Below, in pieces: positions 24,627 through 37,636 of a stretch of 64,000 bases of DNA (positions are counted from its first letter, which is position 1; each line of letters opens with the position of its first letter). The translations under genes and the position numbers were made by a program. This stretch comes from Distichodus sexfasciatus. Taxonomy: Eukaryota > Chordata > Actinopteri > Characiformes > Distichodontidae. The stretch covers positions 9,464,083 to 9,528,082 of the forward strand of contig JAVGVS010000004.1 in assembly GCA_032718565.1 (NCBI GenBank), given 5' to 3'. The notes beneath the pieces are model-generated. The model did not search any database. It worked only from the letters and a program-made list of their open reading frames with translations, and had not been told where the DNA came from.

Positions 24627-24870
24627 TGCAGTACTGTATCTAGTAATGTTGGTGGTTATAGCTTAAAAACTCCAGAAATCTGCCAACTCCAAAAAAAGAA
24701 ATAATTTGTTGAATTCAAAGATTTTTGAGATGCACTAAAGACAGATTGTGAAATATTTTGAATTTCATTAGCAATTGCGCTAATCCCAATGTGGTAGTAT
24801 ACATGAAATAGAAATTAGAAATTTGGGTTTCAAGTAATTCATGAAACAAGATAACCTGTGTATCATTTAT

Positions 24871-25088
24871 GAGTGATTGTCATTATGAACACCATAACAC
24901 GGCACACAGTGCGCCACAACTAAATGCATCTCTGCATTTGATCCATCCGTGAGGGGAGAAGGTGGGAGTTGAGGGGCAGCACCCGGAGAGCAGTGCTTGG
25001 GGACGGTGCCTTGCTCATGAGTATTTAGTGGTACTCCTTTACTAATCCTGGATGCAAACCAGTACCCCGCAGTCACGGGAGCGAACAC
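24871..25088 (-). mobile_element. tRNA-derived SINE, family 1, minus orientation
   Basis: Reverse of the family: GAGTGATTGTCATTATGAAC at the left (3' end) and AATGCTTGGGGACGG-like GTGCTTGGGGACGGTGCC in the body; the tRNA-like head is partly lost at the right, replaced by the flank of the next element. Confidence 0.7.
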
Positions 25089-25092
25089 CCTA

Positions 25093-25601
25093 AGGCCTGG
25101 AATATTCTTGCTGTGATCTACGTGTGCGTATCCGCACACAGTTGCCTTGTTAACGTTTGTGTTGATATACTTGCGTCTGTATTTGTTGTAGTGTGTACTC
25201 CTTACCACCAGGAGTCAGTGTCGAGGCCGCAAACCCAATAAATGAATGAATACCTGTATATTAAAATCGTCATCTGTTATTCCAAACAAACATGTCTTCA
25301 CTCGAAGAAACATTAATCTTCATCATACTGAGTCAGCACCAGAGAATTAAACAAAAATCGCGTAAAATACGTTCGACCACTTAATAGATCTCGTTAGCAA
25401 AACGGGGAATTCCTTTCTTGACTTTTGAGTGCAGATCTCGCAACACTGCCCCTATAAATTACGCAGGTATTGCATCTCCGTATACGTTCCGTTAATTTTT
25501 GAATACGTGCACAAAAACCGACGCAAACAACGCGGGATACGGATCACGGCTGTACGTACGTACATAGGCACGTAGTTAACAGCAAGTATATTCCAGGCTT
25601 A
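25093..25601. mobile_element. Small inverted-repeat element with CCTGGAATATWCTTGCTGT termini
   Basis: The left end GGCCTGGAATATTCTTGCTG and the right end AGCAAGTATATTCCAGGCTT are inverted copies over about 20 bp. The interior (CACCAGGAGTCAGTGTCGAG, TTGCATCTCCGTATACGTTC) has a diverged relative at 30050-30640. No ORF. Confidence 0.6.
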
Positions 25602-26498
25602 ACTGTTACGCTACCAACAGGTTTACAAAATAAAAACAAGAAACCCTAGTTTCAAATATTGGAAAACAGAGATTTAACTCTTGAATGTCTGCAACAATGC
25701 TATTTTGTTCATTAAAACACCTTCAGATAGAGCTGGAAAAACCACTCAGCCCTTGAGGAATGAATAGGTGATGTTCTTGATTTATGGTTTTCATTAGGGA
25801 GCCTATTGAGTTCGCATGACAAATTACTACAAACTGCCAGCTGGGGGATTAGTAGCAGGCCAAACGGAGAGAAAGTACTGATACTAAAATGAGGCTAAAA
25901 GAAGCAAAAATGCAGCAAATATAATATGACTTCTTCATCACTAATCTACAGCAAAGAGACTAGACAAGATGCAAAAGAGGACAAAAATGAGGGTTAGGGT
26001 TAAAAAAACGCATGAAAAAAATGCCAGATAAATATGCAGTTCCTCAAGAAATTGCATGATTGCTTCATGCAAAAACATAGAAGTGGATAAAATAGTGCAA
26101 AGGTTAAAAAGGAGAAATGGTAAAGGCTGTTTATGTATGTTTCTGATGATGATAGCACTGTAGCTGAGATGGCTGTTAACCTATGAGCTAACTACAAGAG
26201 AATTAATAGCACAGTTTTTCATGTGGGTAAAATAGGTATTTACAATTTTTGACCTGAAAAAGAAGGCAAAAAGAGAGTTGCAACTGGGCTATCAACTCTT
26301 AAATGAGATGACAATTTTACACCATTAAAGCAAAAGAACACACTCGTGGCCAAAATAGAGAAGTAAAACATTTTGACCTAAATAAGAAGGGGAAAAAGAT
26401 GCTTGCAGTTGGACTACTGACAGTTGCCAACATTCCTATAATGAACTGAAAATAAACTGTCTCTTTGACAAAATTTTTTTACAAAAAAGGAAGATGCG

Positions 26499-26534
26499 GA
26501 AGAAGAAGAAGAAGAAGAAGAAGAAGAAGAAGAA
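26499..26534. repeat. (AAG)n microsatellite
   Basis: About 36 bp of GAA/AAG repeat; a shorter, less perfect one lies near 5980-6008. Confidence 0.9.
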
Positions 26535-27826
26535 AAGGCTGTCTCATGAAAAATATTAAAGCTATGAATGATATCTCTATGACACAAACTTTGGAAAGAG
26601 TTAATTGGCCAAAAAGTTGAAGAAAAAGAAAATGAAGAAATAATGAAGAGGCCAAAGTGATTGCTGGGCAGGCTGTGCCGTCATTCTATCCACTTTCCAT
26701 CAAACGGATGAGCCAAAAGCTTCCTACCTTTATGACAGTCACGTAATGTGTGCGCCTGGGAATGCAGCCGTATGTGTTTTATTCGGGGCAGTTAAAGTGA
26801 GCAGAGTGCTCTGGAGCCAGGCTGGCATGTTTACACGGGTATGTTTAGCTCTTCTGGAGTGGAAGGGAAGACAAAAAAGGAAACTGAAACAGTAGCAGGA
26901 GAAATGGATCCGAGGAGATGAGTAAAAGGAATGATGAGAGCAATAAAAAAGGCAAGTCAAAAAATAACACCTGTTATAACAAGGCCATGAATAAGGTATA
27001 AGAGAAAATGAGGCTCATTATTTCCCTAGAGCGGTAAGCGAGGCGACGTGTCGTACATCTCTTTAACCCTCCAATACGTCAGACAGAGTCACTTCAAAAA
27101 AACCATCAGCTTATCTTATTTATGAGACCATCTAATGTCATTTAAAACATTTTTCTAGTAATAATTCAATTTGAGTGTACTTAGTTTTTCAAGTAGATGT
27201 AATGCAATGCAAACTAGTTGCACTGATTCACTTTTTAAATAAGTTAAGAAACAAAAATCACAATATTTTATATTTGGCACTCTTAACTTTATTCGGTTTT
27301 ATATATAAACTTCATAAACTTAATGGATCAACCAATTTCTTCAAACAAATCGAGTTGAACTAACCTGTTAGGTTTTACAGTGCAGGACAAACTGCTGCTA
27401 AAAAAGACCAAGAAGTCGTCTGTATGAAACAGACTAGAATCAATCAATAATTCTCCTTCTACTAAAAGATGAGGCAATTGTCACACAAAATCATTTCCTT
27501 TCAACTTCTCACCTTCTTCAACAAAACCCTCCACTATGTCAAACAGAATCACTTTTAAAACTGGAAAACTCTCGTGTCACTTCTTTTTCTTATTCTTCTT
27601 CTTAGAAGAACTAGATGGACTAGATGATTGTTGATCAAAAATAATCACTGATTGTACAGCAATCAACAACTCATCATATTAGGCAGATCACAATGAATCA
27701 ATACTAATCGCACATCAACTGACCTTTTATCAATAAATAAATTGTTGGTATTGGACAGATAAAAATGAATTAATACTAGTAATTAGTTTACTAAAAGAGA
27801 GGATAAAGCTAACACATAATTCTTTT

Positions 27827-28275
27827 TGTCACAGCCGCCTTGGACTTTGGCTGGATAGTGCCCCCGCAAACTCAGCTGACCGGCCAACAGATGCCGCCAT
27901 TTAGTTTAGTTTATTATATTCTGTTCCGTCTCGTGCCCCCTGTCTGTCTTGTTCTTGCTCTGCCTTCCTATTGTGCCCTATTGGTTGATCAGTGTTTGTT
28001 AGTATCCTCACCTGTGTTGCCTATGTTTCAATACAGCCCCCAGATTCTATTGGTTACCCCTTCATTGGCTAATTCTGCTCGTTTTCTAGTTTGCTTTCCC
28101 ATTGGTTTTCCCTTGTTTAATTAATCCTGTTCCTTGTTTCTGTTCCCCTATATAGGTTTGGTCTTTCCCATTGTTTACTGTCGGCCCACCCTCACCTTAC
28201 CCCCTTTTTGGTTTGTGGTCATCGTGCTCATTTTATATTGTGGTTTTTCAATAAAGTGCTTGCAAACGGTACCAC
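27827..28275 (+). mobile_element. Solo-LTR-like segment
   Basis: Starts TGTCACAGCCGCC and has several ATTGGTT-type motifs, a promoter-like CCCCTATATAGG near 28147 and AATAAAGTGCTTGC near 28250, in the order expected of a fish LTR. The right end and a target-site duplication could not be fixed, and no internal retroelement region adjoins it. Confidence 0.4.
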
Positions 28276-28501
28276 ACCTAAATGAGCTTCAATTTAGGCT
28301 ACAATCCTATTGCATCAATCCAAATGAAAATGATTAGACATCCATATTGTGACGTCCTTTGCCAAGCAAGAAAGTCACTTTATATTGATCATGGGGTGTG
28401 TTTTTTTGAAAAGAGAAGAATGTTACACATTCACCAACCGTTCTATTTGAGATTTGTTCTTAGGTAAGAACCAAGTCTACAAGTGGTGAGGAGCACTCTT
28501 A

Positions 28502-28765
28502 CACCCATTTTTGAGTGATTATTTGTCATTGTGAACACACCACAGCACAGCACACAGTGCACCACAAAGAAATGTGACCTCTGCGTTTGACCGTTCTATG
28601 AAGGAACAGTGGGCAGCTGACATGAAGCAGAGCCCGATGAGCAGTGCTTGAGGATGGAATCTTGCTCATGATTACCTCAATGTTATCCTCTACCGATCTG
28701 GGATTTGAACTGGTGACTTTGCAATCATGGGATGAACTCTGTAATTGTTATGTTACCAACTGCCC
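28502..28765 (-). mobile_element. tRNA-derived SINE, family 1, minus orientation
   Basis: GAGTGATTATTTGTCATTGT at the left, CAGTGCTTGAGGATGG in the middle, TGTTATGTTACCAACTGCCC at the right; a full-length but mutated copy. Confidence 0.75.
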
Positions 28766-30049
28766 GGCGCTGGCATTTTATTGCATGCCGGTTTGCTCAA
28801 AACATTAGGTTATTGTTTTTTTCTTTAATTCTACATTTCTATAATACAATACTATTTAAATGTAATCATTTTTAAAAAACAAATAAAAAAACCACTTACT
28901 GGTGAATAAGGCCCATTGTTTATTTAGATGTCTGTTTGGGGAGTGGGGGAATAAAAAAATTGTTGCTCTTTTGTGATGTGAAATTAATCAAAGTTAACGT
29001 GTTATATCAGCATATGATATTGTCTTATATTGATTGCTGACCTGAATTTAATCAAATATTGATACATATCAAATTGTTCTATGGTATGGAGGTTCTTTAC
29101 TGGAGGTATGATACTATATGTCCACTGATCTAATGAAAAGCAACAGATCGATCCAACATTGGCTGAGTTGATGAGGAGGTGGAGGTAGCTGAGCTTAATC
29201 AGAGTCAAGCTGAGATCCGCAACTCTGCAATAATGAAGCAGTACATCTCGATCTGTAATTATACTCGTTCATCACAGCATCTGACCTTTCACAGTTCAGC
29301 ATATGTTGTTCACAGACTACACTGGCTGTACAACGGTTATGTCCCTATCTGTAGACCAGGTCAGTAAGCAGACTGTAGATAAAATCAACCAAAACATCAT
29401 TTGAATCAATAGTCAACATCTAACCCGGTGGAGGGCTTCACTAGAACTCTCATCTGTTGAAATGGGCAGCTCATGCTTTCACCGGCATCACTGGCTATTC
29501 AATAACATATATATACAGTATATGGAGCCCCTATAAGGTATTTTTATACTGTGAGCAAAAGTAACTACCTTGTAAATAAACTAGAAAAGAGCAGGCATAC
29601 CTTGGATAACGTGTGTTTGTGTGTGTGTGTGTTTTGAAGTTGACACACCAGCATTAGCAGACCATTCGGTATATGAAATCAATGTATGTGGTCTCATGAA
29701 TCAGAACCTTTGTTTTATAATTACTGACCTATAATCACATGGAACATAAGAAGTACATGGACCGGTACTACATAAACAATACTACTAAATCTCCCAGCAC
29801 ACATCAGCATACGTTGCACGGAAGAAAAGAGGACGCACAAAAGAATGTAAGAATCAAAAAAGTAAATGCTCAATATTCCGCATGATTTTAAATTATATCA
29901 ACACTCTGGTGTTCTGGAAAGAGAAGCGAGGCTTGTGGTGATAACAACTCTGTTAATAAAATGTTTTTTTGTTTAAATAAAAACGTCGGTGTGGATCGGA
30001 TCCTTTTACACTCACCACAGTATCAATGATGCCAAAGCTTTCGAAAATA

Positions 30050-30640
30050 AGCATGAGTTGTGTTTAATTCCTTCCACCAGGGGTCAGTGGCGAGGCCGCA
30101 AGACATAAATATACATACATTTACCTGATATCGTCGTCCGTCGTTTTAACACACAAATGTGGAACTTCGAAAAAAACTTTTCATTCACAAATTCATTACA
30201 CATATTTTTTTTGATTTCTCACTGATATCGATGAGCAAACCAATAAGTATAGCATTATAAAACAGAACAATAGCGGACGTTTTGCGTAGTTTGGCTGAGG
30301 AGAGACGTTGAGGAGGGAAATAATTGGAAATATTTTCGGATGTCTCCTAAACTGTTGGCTTAATTTCTCCGTTATGAGTTGGCTCTCATACTGAACATAA
30401 TCACACATAACAACTCAGCCAGTAGTGCTCTGTGGCCATTTGTCATCTTTTACTGTCTCTTAGTGTTGCCCCATATAAATGATACAGGTACTGCATCTCT
30501 GTATACATTGCGTGTTTCGTGTTTACGTACACTAAAAACGACAAAGAAGAAACGACTGTAATGGAAGGTAATTACTGCAGAAAAGAAAATTATTATAACA
30601 AAATAGAAATACAATACGCCTTGCCATAAACTATACAATT
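30050..30640. repeat. Diverged relative of the element at 25093-25601
   Basis: CACCAGGGGTCAGTGGCGAG, GATATCGTCGTCCGTCG, then GTACTGCATCTCTGTATACA appear in the same order as in the other copy. The ends are not clear. Confidence 0.5.
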
Positions 30641-31379
30641 TTTGGCGTAAACATCACGCAACGTGGAAAAAAAAGCATTTTAGTTTTCCACTTATGCATG
30701 AGTCATTTGTGAAAAATAGATAAATGTAATGTAAACTTTTCTCGCAGTCTTTTGTAGCATTAGCCTCTACAAGTTAGCATATATTTGCATGTAGTGAACT
30801 TAAAAATGAAGAAGAGAAAGTAGGAAAAGAAATGGCAAAACGGGAAACGAAAAGTTAAAGACCAGCAGATAGCGCTAGGACGTTGGTATTTAATTTTTTT
30901 CAGCTTCAGCGTTGTCCTTGCAGAAAATGTATATCCTAACAGGGTTTTTAAAATTTCATTTTCAATATTTATTTTAAATGCGGAAGCACCTGTAAACCCC
31001 AGAATATGAAGTAAACATAGAATGTTCATTTTAGCAGCTATTATGGATTCTGTGAAGAAAAAGCAAGCGTAATTTCACGATATTTTTTTTTGTGTTGAAC
31101 TTTTTCGTATCTATGACATCGAAACACCACGAATGTGTAGGGAAAGTGAGATAATCGCAAAAGGGATAATGAAAAGACAGTGTTTTATCTTTATTGTTTT
31201 TATAAATTACATGCAAGATATACGCATAGATATTGAATAGTAAATGACAATGTTCATATTGTATTCCCATGTTATCATGATCATATTCTTTTTTGCAGCA
31301 CATAGCTCCCAAAATTATATGTATATCCTAATACTGTAAATGTAAATAAAATAAAGTGATAATCATGTTAAAGGTTCTC

Positions 31380-31487
31380 GTAGAGCGTTCCGAGCGCGCC
31401 GGGTGGCTAGATGGCGCGAGTGGTGCTGTCCTCCGCCGCAGCGCCGAAGCAGCTCAAAATAGAGGGGAGGAAGTCGATGTTTCTAAG
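31380..31487 (+). promoter_or_regulatory. psmc5 5' flank/5' UTR, CpG-rich
   Basis: A CpG-rich island (GTTCCGAGCGCGCCGGG, CCGCCGCAGCGCCGAAGC) spans the start codon and continues to about 31740. No TATA box is evident, as usual for housekeeping genes. The sequence around the ATG, AAGATGGCG, also fits a YY1-type site. Confidence 0.55.
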
Positions 31488-34400
31488 ATGGCGTTGGACG
31501 GAATGGACACTGTAAGTGACTGTGTGTGCTGCACACCGGATCGAATGAGAGAGTCGTATTGAGGGATATTTTTTGTGTCTCGATTTGTCACCGCGTTCAT
31601 CGCCCGGTGGTACGAGCTCTGAGGCTGACGTACAAAGCTTTCCGCCTGGGAAGAAGCGCTTTGCTGCGTCATTATCGGGGCCGGTTAGCATGCTAACGCT
31701 AGTGAGTCGGGCCGAAAGGCGACACGGATTCTCCGAGACAAAAACAACGCGTGTTAAATAAGTGTTTAAATTGTTATTTACCCTCTCGTTTTGTTAGGTA
31801 AATTTCGCTAAGCTTGTTTTTACGGTAAGCCCTCTTTTTGCGTATGACTGGTAAAAACGCAGAACGCCGTAATGCATTTCTGCCCAGTCATCTTTAGCGT
31901 TTTGAAAGTAGCCCTTTATATCTAAAATTAAAATATGTATTTTTTTGTCTTATACATAGTTCAACAAGTACAGCATGTAGTGAGATTTGAACCCCCGCAG
32001 TAAATCTCTACATAAGTTACTGTAGGGTGTGATTTCATTTACATTTGTTCCGTGTACAGCTTGGCTTTGGTGAGCAGACGACTGGACGATATGAGTCAAA
32101 ATTTAAGTCACGATATTTTTGGTCCAAATATCGTTATACGATATGCGTCGATATTTTTTTTCTTTAAAATGAAGTCGAGCATTTTTACTGTTCTGTATTT
32201 GCTTATTTGGATCTAATGGCACAGAAACAGCCTTACATGATAAACAGAATAAACCCCTGCATGCAAGAAACATATATAAACCTTAATCCATGAAAGCCAA
32301 TCATTTGACAGTAAATATTTGTTTCAGTAATCTCTTTTAAGCTGTTTTGTGAACAAATAAAACTTGGCAGGAACAAGCATTCAAACAGCTTAACAAAGTT
32401 AGCATGTCTACTTATTTATGACAGATTCATTTTTGATGGTTATAATCTAGTCTCTGCTAGTAAATTAGCCATGATTGAATTACGATGAGAGAGGAATTCA
32501 ATTCTAGATACAGTTCGATAAATGGTGTTCAGACTCTGCTCTGTTGTCTTGAATTGGACAGTTATGTGGTCTACCCAAAGCTGATATTTTCTCGCCCATA
32601 TTTAATGATGTGAAATATGTGGCTCGCCGCAGTAACCTCACCCAATTTTTTCTCTTTTGTCCCTCTGCAGATGGAAATGGAGGACAATAAAGGTGGCTCT
32701 GGTCTCCGCCAGTATTACCTTTCCAAAATCGAAGAGCTACAAGTGAGTTTTGTAAAAATGGTCAATGTGCTGCACTGCCATGTGATTTTTGAGTTTTGTC
32801 TTCCAGTGAATTTGGTGTGAACAGTAGTTAAACGCCTGCTTTGTTTTTGGGTTCTGTAGTTGACTGTGAACGAAAAGAGCCAAAATCTCAGACGACTGCA
32901 AGCCCAGAGGAACGAGTTAAATGCAAAAGGTAAGAGTTGCACTGAACTGTCAATGGAAATGGATGATTAGCCTGTAACTCTTTGCATAACAAGGTATTAA
33001 AGTATGATGTCTGCTTCCAGATCAGCAGATCTTGATTCCAGATTGTCTCAAATAGATCATTTCTCAGCTAGAACTTTAAAACTATAAAGTTACTTATTAG
33101 TCTGTTAAAACAGAGCTGTCATGCTGACCAATAACTCTCTTAAGTTTCATTATGCAGCTCAAGGTTTTTCCCCACTCTTTGCCTTTGTAAAATGCTTCTC
33201 AGTTGTTAAAATCTGTGTACTCAACGTAGGACTGGGCAATATGACCTCAAATCAATGTCACGATTAATTGAACATTTTACCTTGAGTACATTTAATGTAT
33301 GATTATTTTGGTTTTGGGTTTTTTGCGCTCATATTTAATTGGCAAGGTTTGTAAAGTTGGAGGTTCTGATTTAGATTTTTTCAATTTTGATAATTTTCGT
33401 TAACCCTCCTGTTTTTCAGTGCGTCTTCTGCGAGAGGAGCTCCAGTTGCTGCAGGAACAGGGCTCTTATGTCGGGGAGGTGGTTCGAGCCATGGACAAGA
33501 AGAAAGTGCTGGTGAAGGTGTGTCAAACAGATGCTTTCCTGTGTCCCCAAAATCTACCTCCTTACCCTCATGTAAACCTCAGGATGGGTGTAACATGTCC
33601 TTACAAACACGTCCTTTGCCTTCTGTTTGTTTGCAGGTTCATCCTGAAGGGAAATTTGTGGTTGACGTGGACAAGAACATTGACATTAATGATGTAAGTG
33701 ACAACTCCAGAGTTGTTTCCTTTGAAACATCATTATATGACCTAAAATCAATGTCACGATTCCTTAAACATTTGATTAGGAGTAATAAATGATTTTGTCT
33801 TATGCTCAGGTAAGCTTTCTACTGATAATATAATGACTATAGAAGCTGAATTTTTTTAAATTAAAGAATGCATATCTTTGTAAACTAAAGGAAACACAGA
33901 TGATGTTACAGACTGGACAGGAATTGCATGACGCAAAGAAGACATTACATGAGCTTGAAAGCATGAAACCTAATCTACTCTCCCGTTTACCAGGTGACCC
34001 CCAACTGCCGCGTGGCCCTTCGCAACGACAGCTACACGCTCCACAAGATCCTGCCCAACAAGGTGGACCCCCTAGTCTCACTCATGATGGTTGAGAAAGT
34101 GCCTGACTCCACCTACGAGATGATTGGCGGTCTCGACAAGCAGATCAAGGAGATCAAGGAAGTGATCGAGCTGCCGGTGAAACACCCTGAGCTGTTTGAG
34201 GCTCTTGGTATTGCACAACCCAAGGTAAACAAAACGCAAAGTTTACATTTTTCACCCTCGAGATCTTGCGCACAAAGAAACTAGGGTACACTAATGACTG
34301 GGCAGTCGATAGTGTAACCGTTTGCCCCGTGATTGAAAGGTTGCCAATTTGGCGGAGCGTAGGGTTAGGGTTAGACGGACACTAACACAAACACTTCATG

Positions 34401-37400
34401 GTGTTCTTTTTATGACAATTATCCTTAAAGTGTGCAGCCTTTGTCACTGCAGTGTATCTTTCTGGCCTTCTGGAAGAACAATTCCAGAGCCGCTTGTATC
34501 TCTACAGAATTACTCACATTTCTAATGTTAATGCTGTATAAAACACAACATTAACAGTTAAAACGAACAGGTCAAAATTATCCAAAGGCTACACAGGCCA
34601 TTAATTGAATGGAACTCTTATTTCAATAAATCCAACGCATGACGTCCTACAGTTGAAGATGCATTGTTTTCTGAGGTGCATCATCTGATTTTGCTGTTTT
34701 TCTCTCTTTCTGTGGGTCAGGGTGTGCTGTTGTACGGACCACCAGGCACGGGGAAGACTCTCCTGGCCCGGGCCGTGGCCCACCACACAGACTGTACCTT
34801 CATCCGGGTGTCCGGCTCCGAGCTGGTGCAGAAGTTCATCGGCGAGGGTAGGCCTAAACGCAGTCCCCATTATTTAATTTGCTATAATAAGTGGTAGGTC
34901 TGGGCAATGTTTGAGTGTCATGATATGAACAGTGCTTTTTAATACATTGTTTGAAAATAAAACTTTATATTTGAACTTAAATTTAAGTTACACACTTTAT
35001 GGAGTTACGTAACTTCTGTGAACACAGTCCCCATTGTGTTTTAAAGCTAGACACAGTTGACAGACTTCTGGTTCTTGCACAGACTTGACACAGCTTTTTG
35101 CAAGCTGTTTTTTTCTTAAATCACCCAGCCCTAGTCAAGGGTTGAGTAGATCAGTAAGTGGTTTAGGACTGTGCGATATGACGAAATACTGTATATCGGA
35201 TGATGAAATTAAAATGTTGATCGTTTCATATTATACTCTGTTGTTTATTTTGTGGTGTCGCAATACTGTTTACGGAAATATTTTTTCATGGTTTAGATGA
35301 CAGTTTGCAGAAGTCACGGCGCCGCATGGATGTAGGCACAGAGAATATTGTTATATTTGTGTCTTAATTCTAAGTGCACAATGTGCGTGTGCATGCATCT
35401 GTGCATGGTCAGCTTAGATATGCCTGCCCTTGCTCTCAGATCAGTGGAACGTCAAAGGTGCCACAAACTAGCTCTTGACTAGCTTTTGTTATATGGCGCT
35501 GCTATGCCGTGGCAGGGGCCCGGATGGTGCGTGAGCTGTTCGTGATGGCGCGAGAGCACGCCCCCTCCATCATCTTCATGGATGAGATCGACTCGATTGG
35601 CTCCTCCCGACTGGAGGGCGGCTCGGGGGGTGACAGTGAAGTTCAGAGGACCATGCTGGAGCTCCTGAACCAGCTGGATGGCTTCGAGGCCACCAAGAAC
35701 ATCAAGGTCGCTTTAAAAGACATGGACAATGATTTCTGGTCTAACAACATGCATACAATAGACTAATTTGTGTTTCTTCATGCTTGCAGGTCATCATGGC
35801 CACCAACCGCATTGACATCCTGGACTCGGCTCTGCTGCGACCTGGACGCATCGACAGGAAGATTGAATTCCCGCCTCCCAACGAGGAGGTATTTCTTTTC
35901 TCACACCCTTCCAAAATTACCACTCTTTGCTGCAGCTGTGTCTCACTGCCGACTGCCGATTATTATTATCATTTTCTCTGACGAAATTAAACGGTGAAAT
36001 GCCTTTGGGTCTCAGTACAGTGAAGACAAACATTTCACCGTTACTTGTAAACTCTAGGTGGTTTGGCTGATTGACGTATATCTTAGCCAATACCTCATTG
36101 GACTTGGCCCAAGAGGTGCTTTTAAGATTCTGCAATGCTTTGGCTATGATAAGCCAGTCAATGAAATTTGCATGAAAATTGTCAAATAACTGTCACACTA
36201 AATCTGTATACTTTTGCTGCTTTAACTCTTTTCCGCACTTCTATGCTTGGACCCCCACTGTTCGCTGCTTGTGGCTATATTCAGGGGTCCAAGCACCTAG
36301 TTCTGGAACCCTGTTGTTTTTGTTAGGAATTTTATTTGTTTTTGCCCAGGCCCGTCTGGACATCCTAAAGATCCACTCCCGCAAGATGAACCTGACCCGG
36401 GGCATCAACCTACGCAAGATCGCAGAGCTCATGCCGGGGGCTTCGGGGGCTGAGGTCAAGGTAGGTAGGGGCTGGGTGATCAGGTTGTGGTCACAGGGTT
36501 GGACTGAAAGTGACAGACAAGGTCATTTTTGCCACCAGAGGCATTGTGGTGTAGGGCCTAGTAGTAGGATATGCTCTTGCTAACCAAGATGTTGCATGTT
36601 GTCCAGCTGCCAGCACTACCACCACTGAGTCTCTGAGCAAGGCCTTTAACCCCAAGTTGCTCCAGCTCTGAATAAGAGCTTCTGCTAATTGCTCTGAATG
36701 GAAATACAAATGTGTACTTAATTAATAAGACAAAGGCACCAAGTTGGAGTTCCTAATACTGTGGTCAGTAAGTTCCAGCTGTTTAACCCAAGTGGCAGCT
36801 GAGTGAGTGAAGTTTCCCATTACATCAAGTCTTTTTGCTTCTTTGTTTGCTCCTCGCAGGGTGTCTGCACGGAGGCTGGCATGTACGCTCTGAGGGAAAG
36901 GAGAGTTCACGTTACCCAAGAGGATTTTGAGATGGCTGTTGCTAAGGTATGTAATTTTCCTTCTGATCTTGAGAAGCCAACTTTTGTTATTGTAAGATCA
37001 AAACTTTTTCATGTGATCTCAAAATATATTTTTTCTCAAAATGACATTATTTTTGCCCAATCAGTAGCATAGATGTCATACATCGTTACGGTTGAACGTG
37101 TCTGTATCAAATCAAAACAGTCATTTGTTTGTCCGTGCTGGACGATTCTCATATCAGTGTCCGTCACTTAAGACAGACGTTCAGATGCTTGTAACTTTAG
37201 CGATGGGAAAATAAATAAACTTCATAGAGAAAAATAACTTGCAATCTTGATGTTGACATGTATCCTTTATAAACTCATACATAGGGTCATTTCCACTAGC
37301 GGACAACGTCGATTTCAATTAATAAAACATGTCAGATTTGTGTGATGTTCGTGAAACATTGAATGTTACCAGTCCTCTTTATGTGGCGGGCGACTCATTC

Positions 37401-37597
37401 GCTGAAAAGGTTTGGCCTAAAAGTATCCAAAGACCCAGAGCTTTGTATGCATTGGATCTGTGACACTTCACGCACACACACACACACACACACACACCTG
37501 AGATTCACGCTTCAGTCTGATTGAACCTCTTCTCCTTCAACAGGTGATGCAGAAAGACAGTGAAAAGAACATGTCCATCAAGAAGCTGTGGAAGTAG
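31488..37597 (+). CDS. psmc5: 26S proteasome regulatory subunit 8 (Rpt6) AAA+ ATPase
   Basis: Complete. Exons: 31488-31511, 32671-32742, 32860-32929, 33420-33517, 33637-33693, 33994-34224, 34721-34847, 35516-35706, 35790-35888, 36350-36460, 36860-36946, 37544-37597. These total 1221 nt, 406 residues, the length of vertebrate PSMC5. Rpt6 is one of six ATPases in the 19S base ring, which unfolds ubiquitinated substrates and opens the 20S gate. Order: N-terminal coiled coil (LSKIEELQLTVNEKSQNLRR), OB-type domain, AAA+ domain with Walker A GPPGTGKT (190-197), Walker B IIFMDE (245-250), sensor-1 N296 in MATNR, arginine-finger region LLRPGRIDR (305-313), and the C-terminus SIKKLWK. Nothing is truncated. 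Intron 8 starts with an unusual donor (AAG|GTCGCT). The gene faces smarcd2 tail to tail, as in human. Introns 6 and 10 carry SINE pieces. Confidence 0.97.
34290..34345 (+). mobile_element. SINE head fragment in psmc5 intron 6
   Basis: ACTGGGCAGTCGATAGTGTA and GTGATTGAAAGGTTGCCAAT resemble the tRNA-like head of family 1; the rest is missing. Confidence 0.5.
36540..36710 (+). mobile_element. tRNA-derived SINE with L2/V-SINE-like tail in psmc5 intron 10
   Basis: Head GTGGTGTAGGGCCTAGTAG, body CTCTGAGCAAGGCCTTTAAC and tail GCTCTGAATAAGAGCTTCTG, which is the same tail seen reversed at 9535. Confidence 0.65.
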
Positions 37598-37630
37598 TTT
37601 GCTATATAGTTGTAATTTTATGTTCTGCAA

Positions 37631-37636
37631 ATTAAA
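37631..37636 (+). terminator. psmc5 polyadenylation signal ATTAAA
   Basis: ATTAAA 34 nt after the stop codon, followed by a GT-rich stretch (GGTGTTTCCTGTTG) that fits a downstream element. The 3' UTR would be very short. Confidence 0.6.

Larger units (their letters stand above)
17203..31379. other. 14 kb intergenic region between pyy and psmc5, no gene recognised
   Basis: Translated frames show no conserved protein. Contents: nested inverted-repeat elements (17846-20446), (AAT)n (20508-20582), a hAT-like element (22588-23432), (GT)n (24178-24202), (AT)n (24570-24623), SINEs (24871, 28502), an inverted-repeat element (25093-25601) with a relative at 30050-30640, (AAG)n (26499-26534) and an LTR-like piece (27827-28275). 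pyy and psmc5 are divergent here, so both 5' flanks fall in this region. Confidence 0.6.

Noticed and set aside
27840..28124. 94-codon hydrophobic open frame
   Set aside because: Falls in the LTR-like segment; T-rich text gives hydrophobic residues by chance.
35085..35300. 71-codon frame in psmc5 intron 7
   Set aside because: Does not join in phase with psmc5 and has no similarity; intronic chance frame.
36179..36583. Upstream-extended frame over psmc5 exon 10
   Set aside because: Only 36350-36460 is exon; the rest reads through the acceptor and donor into introns and a repeat.
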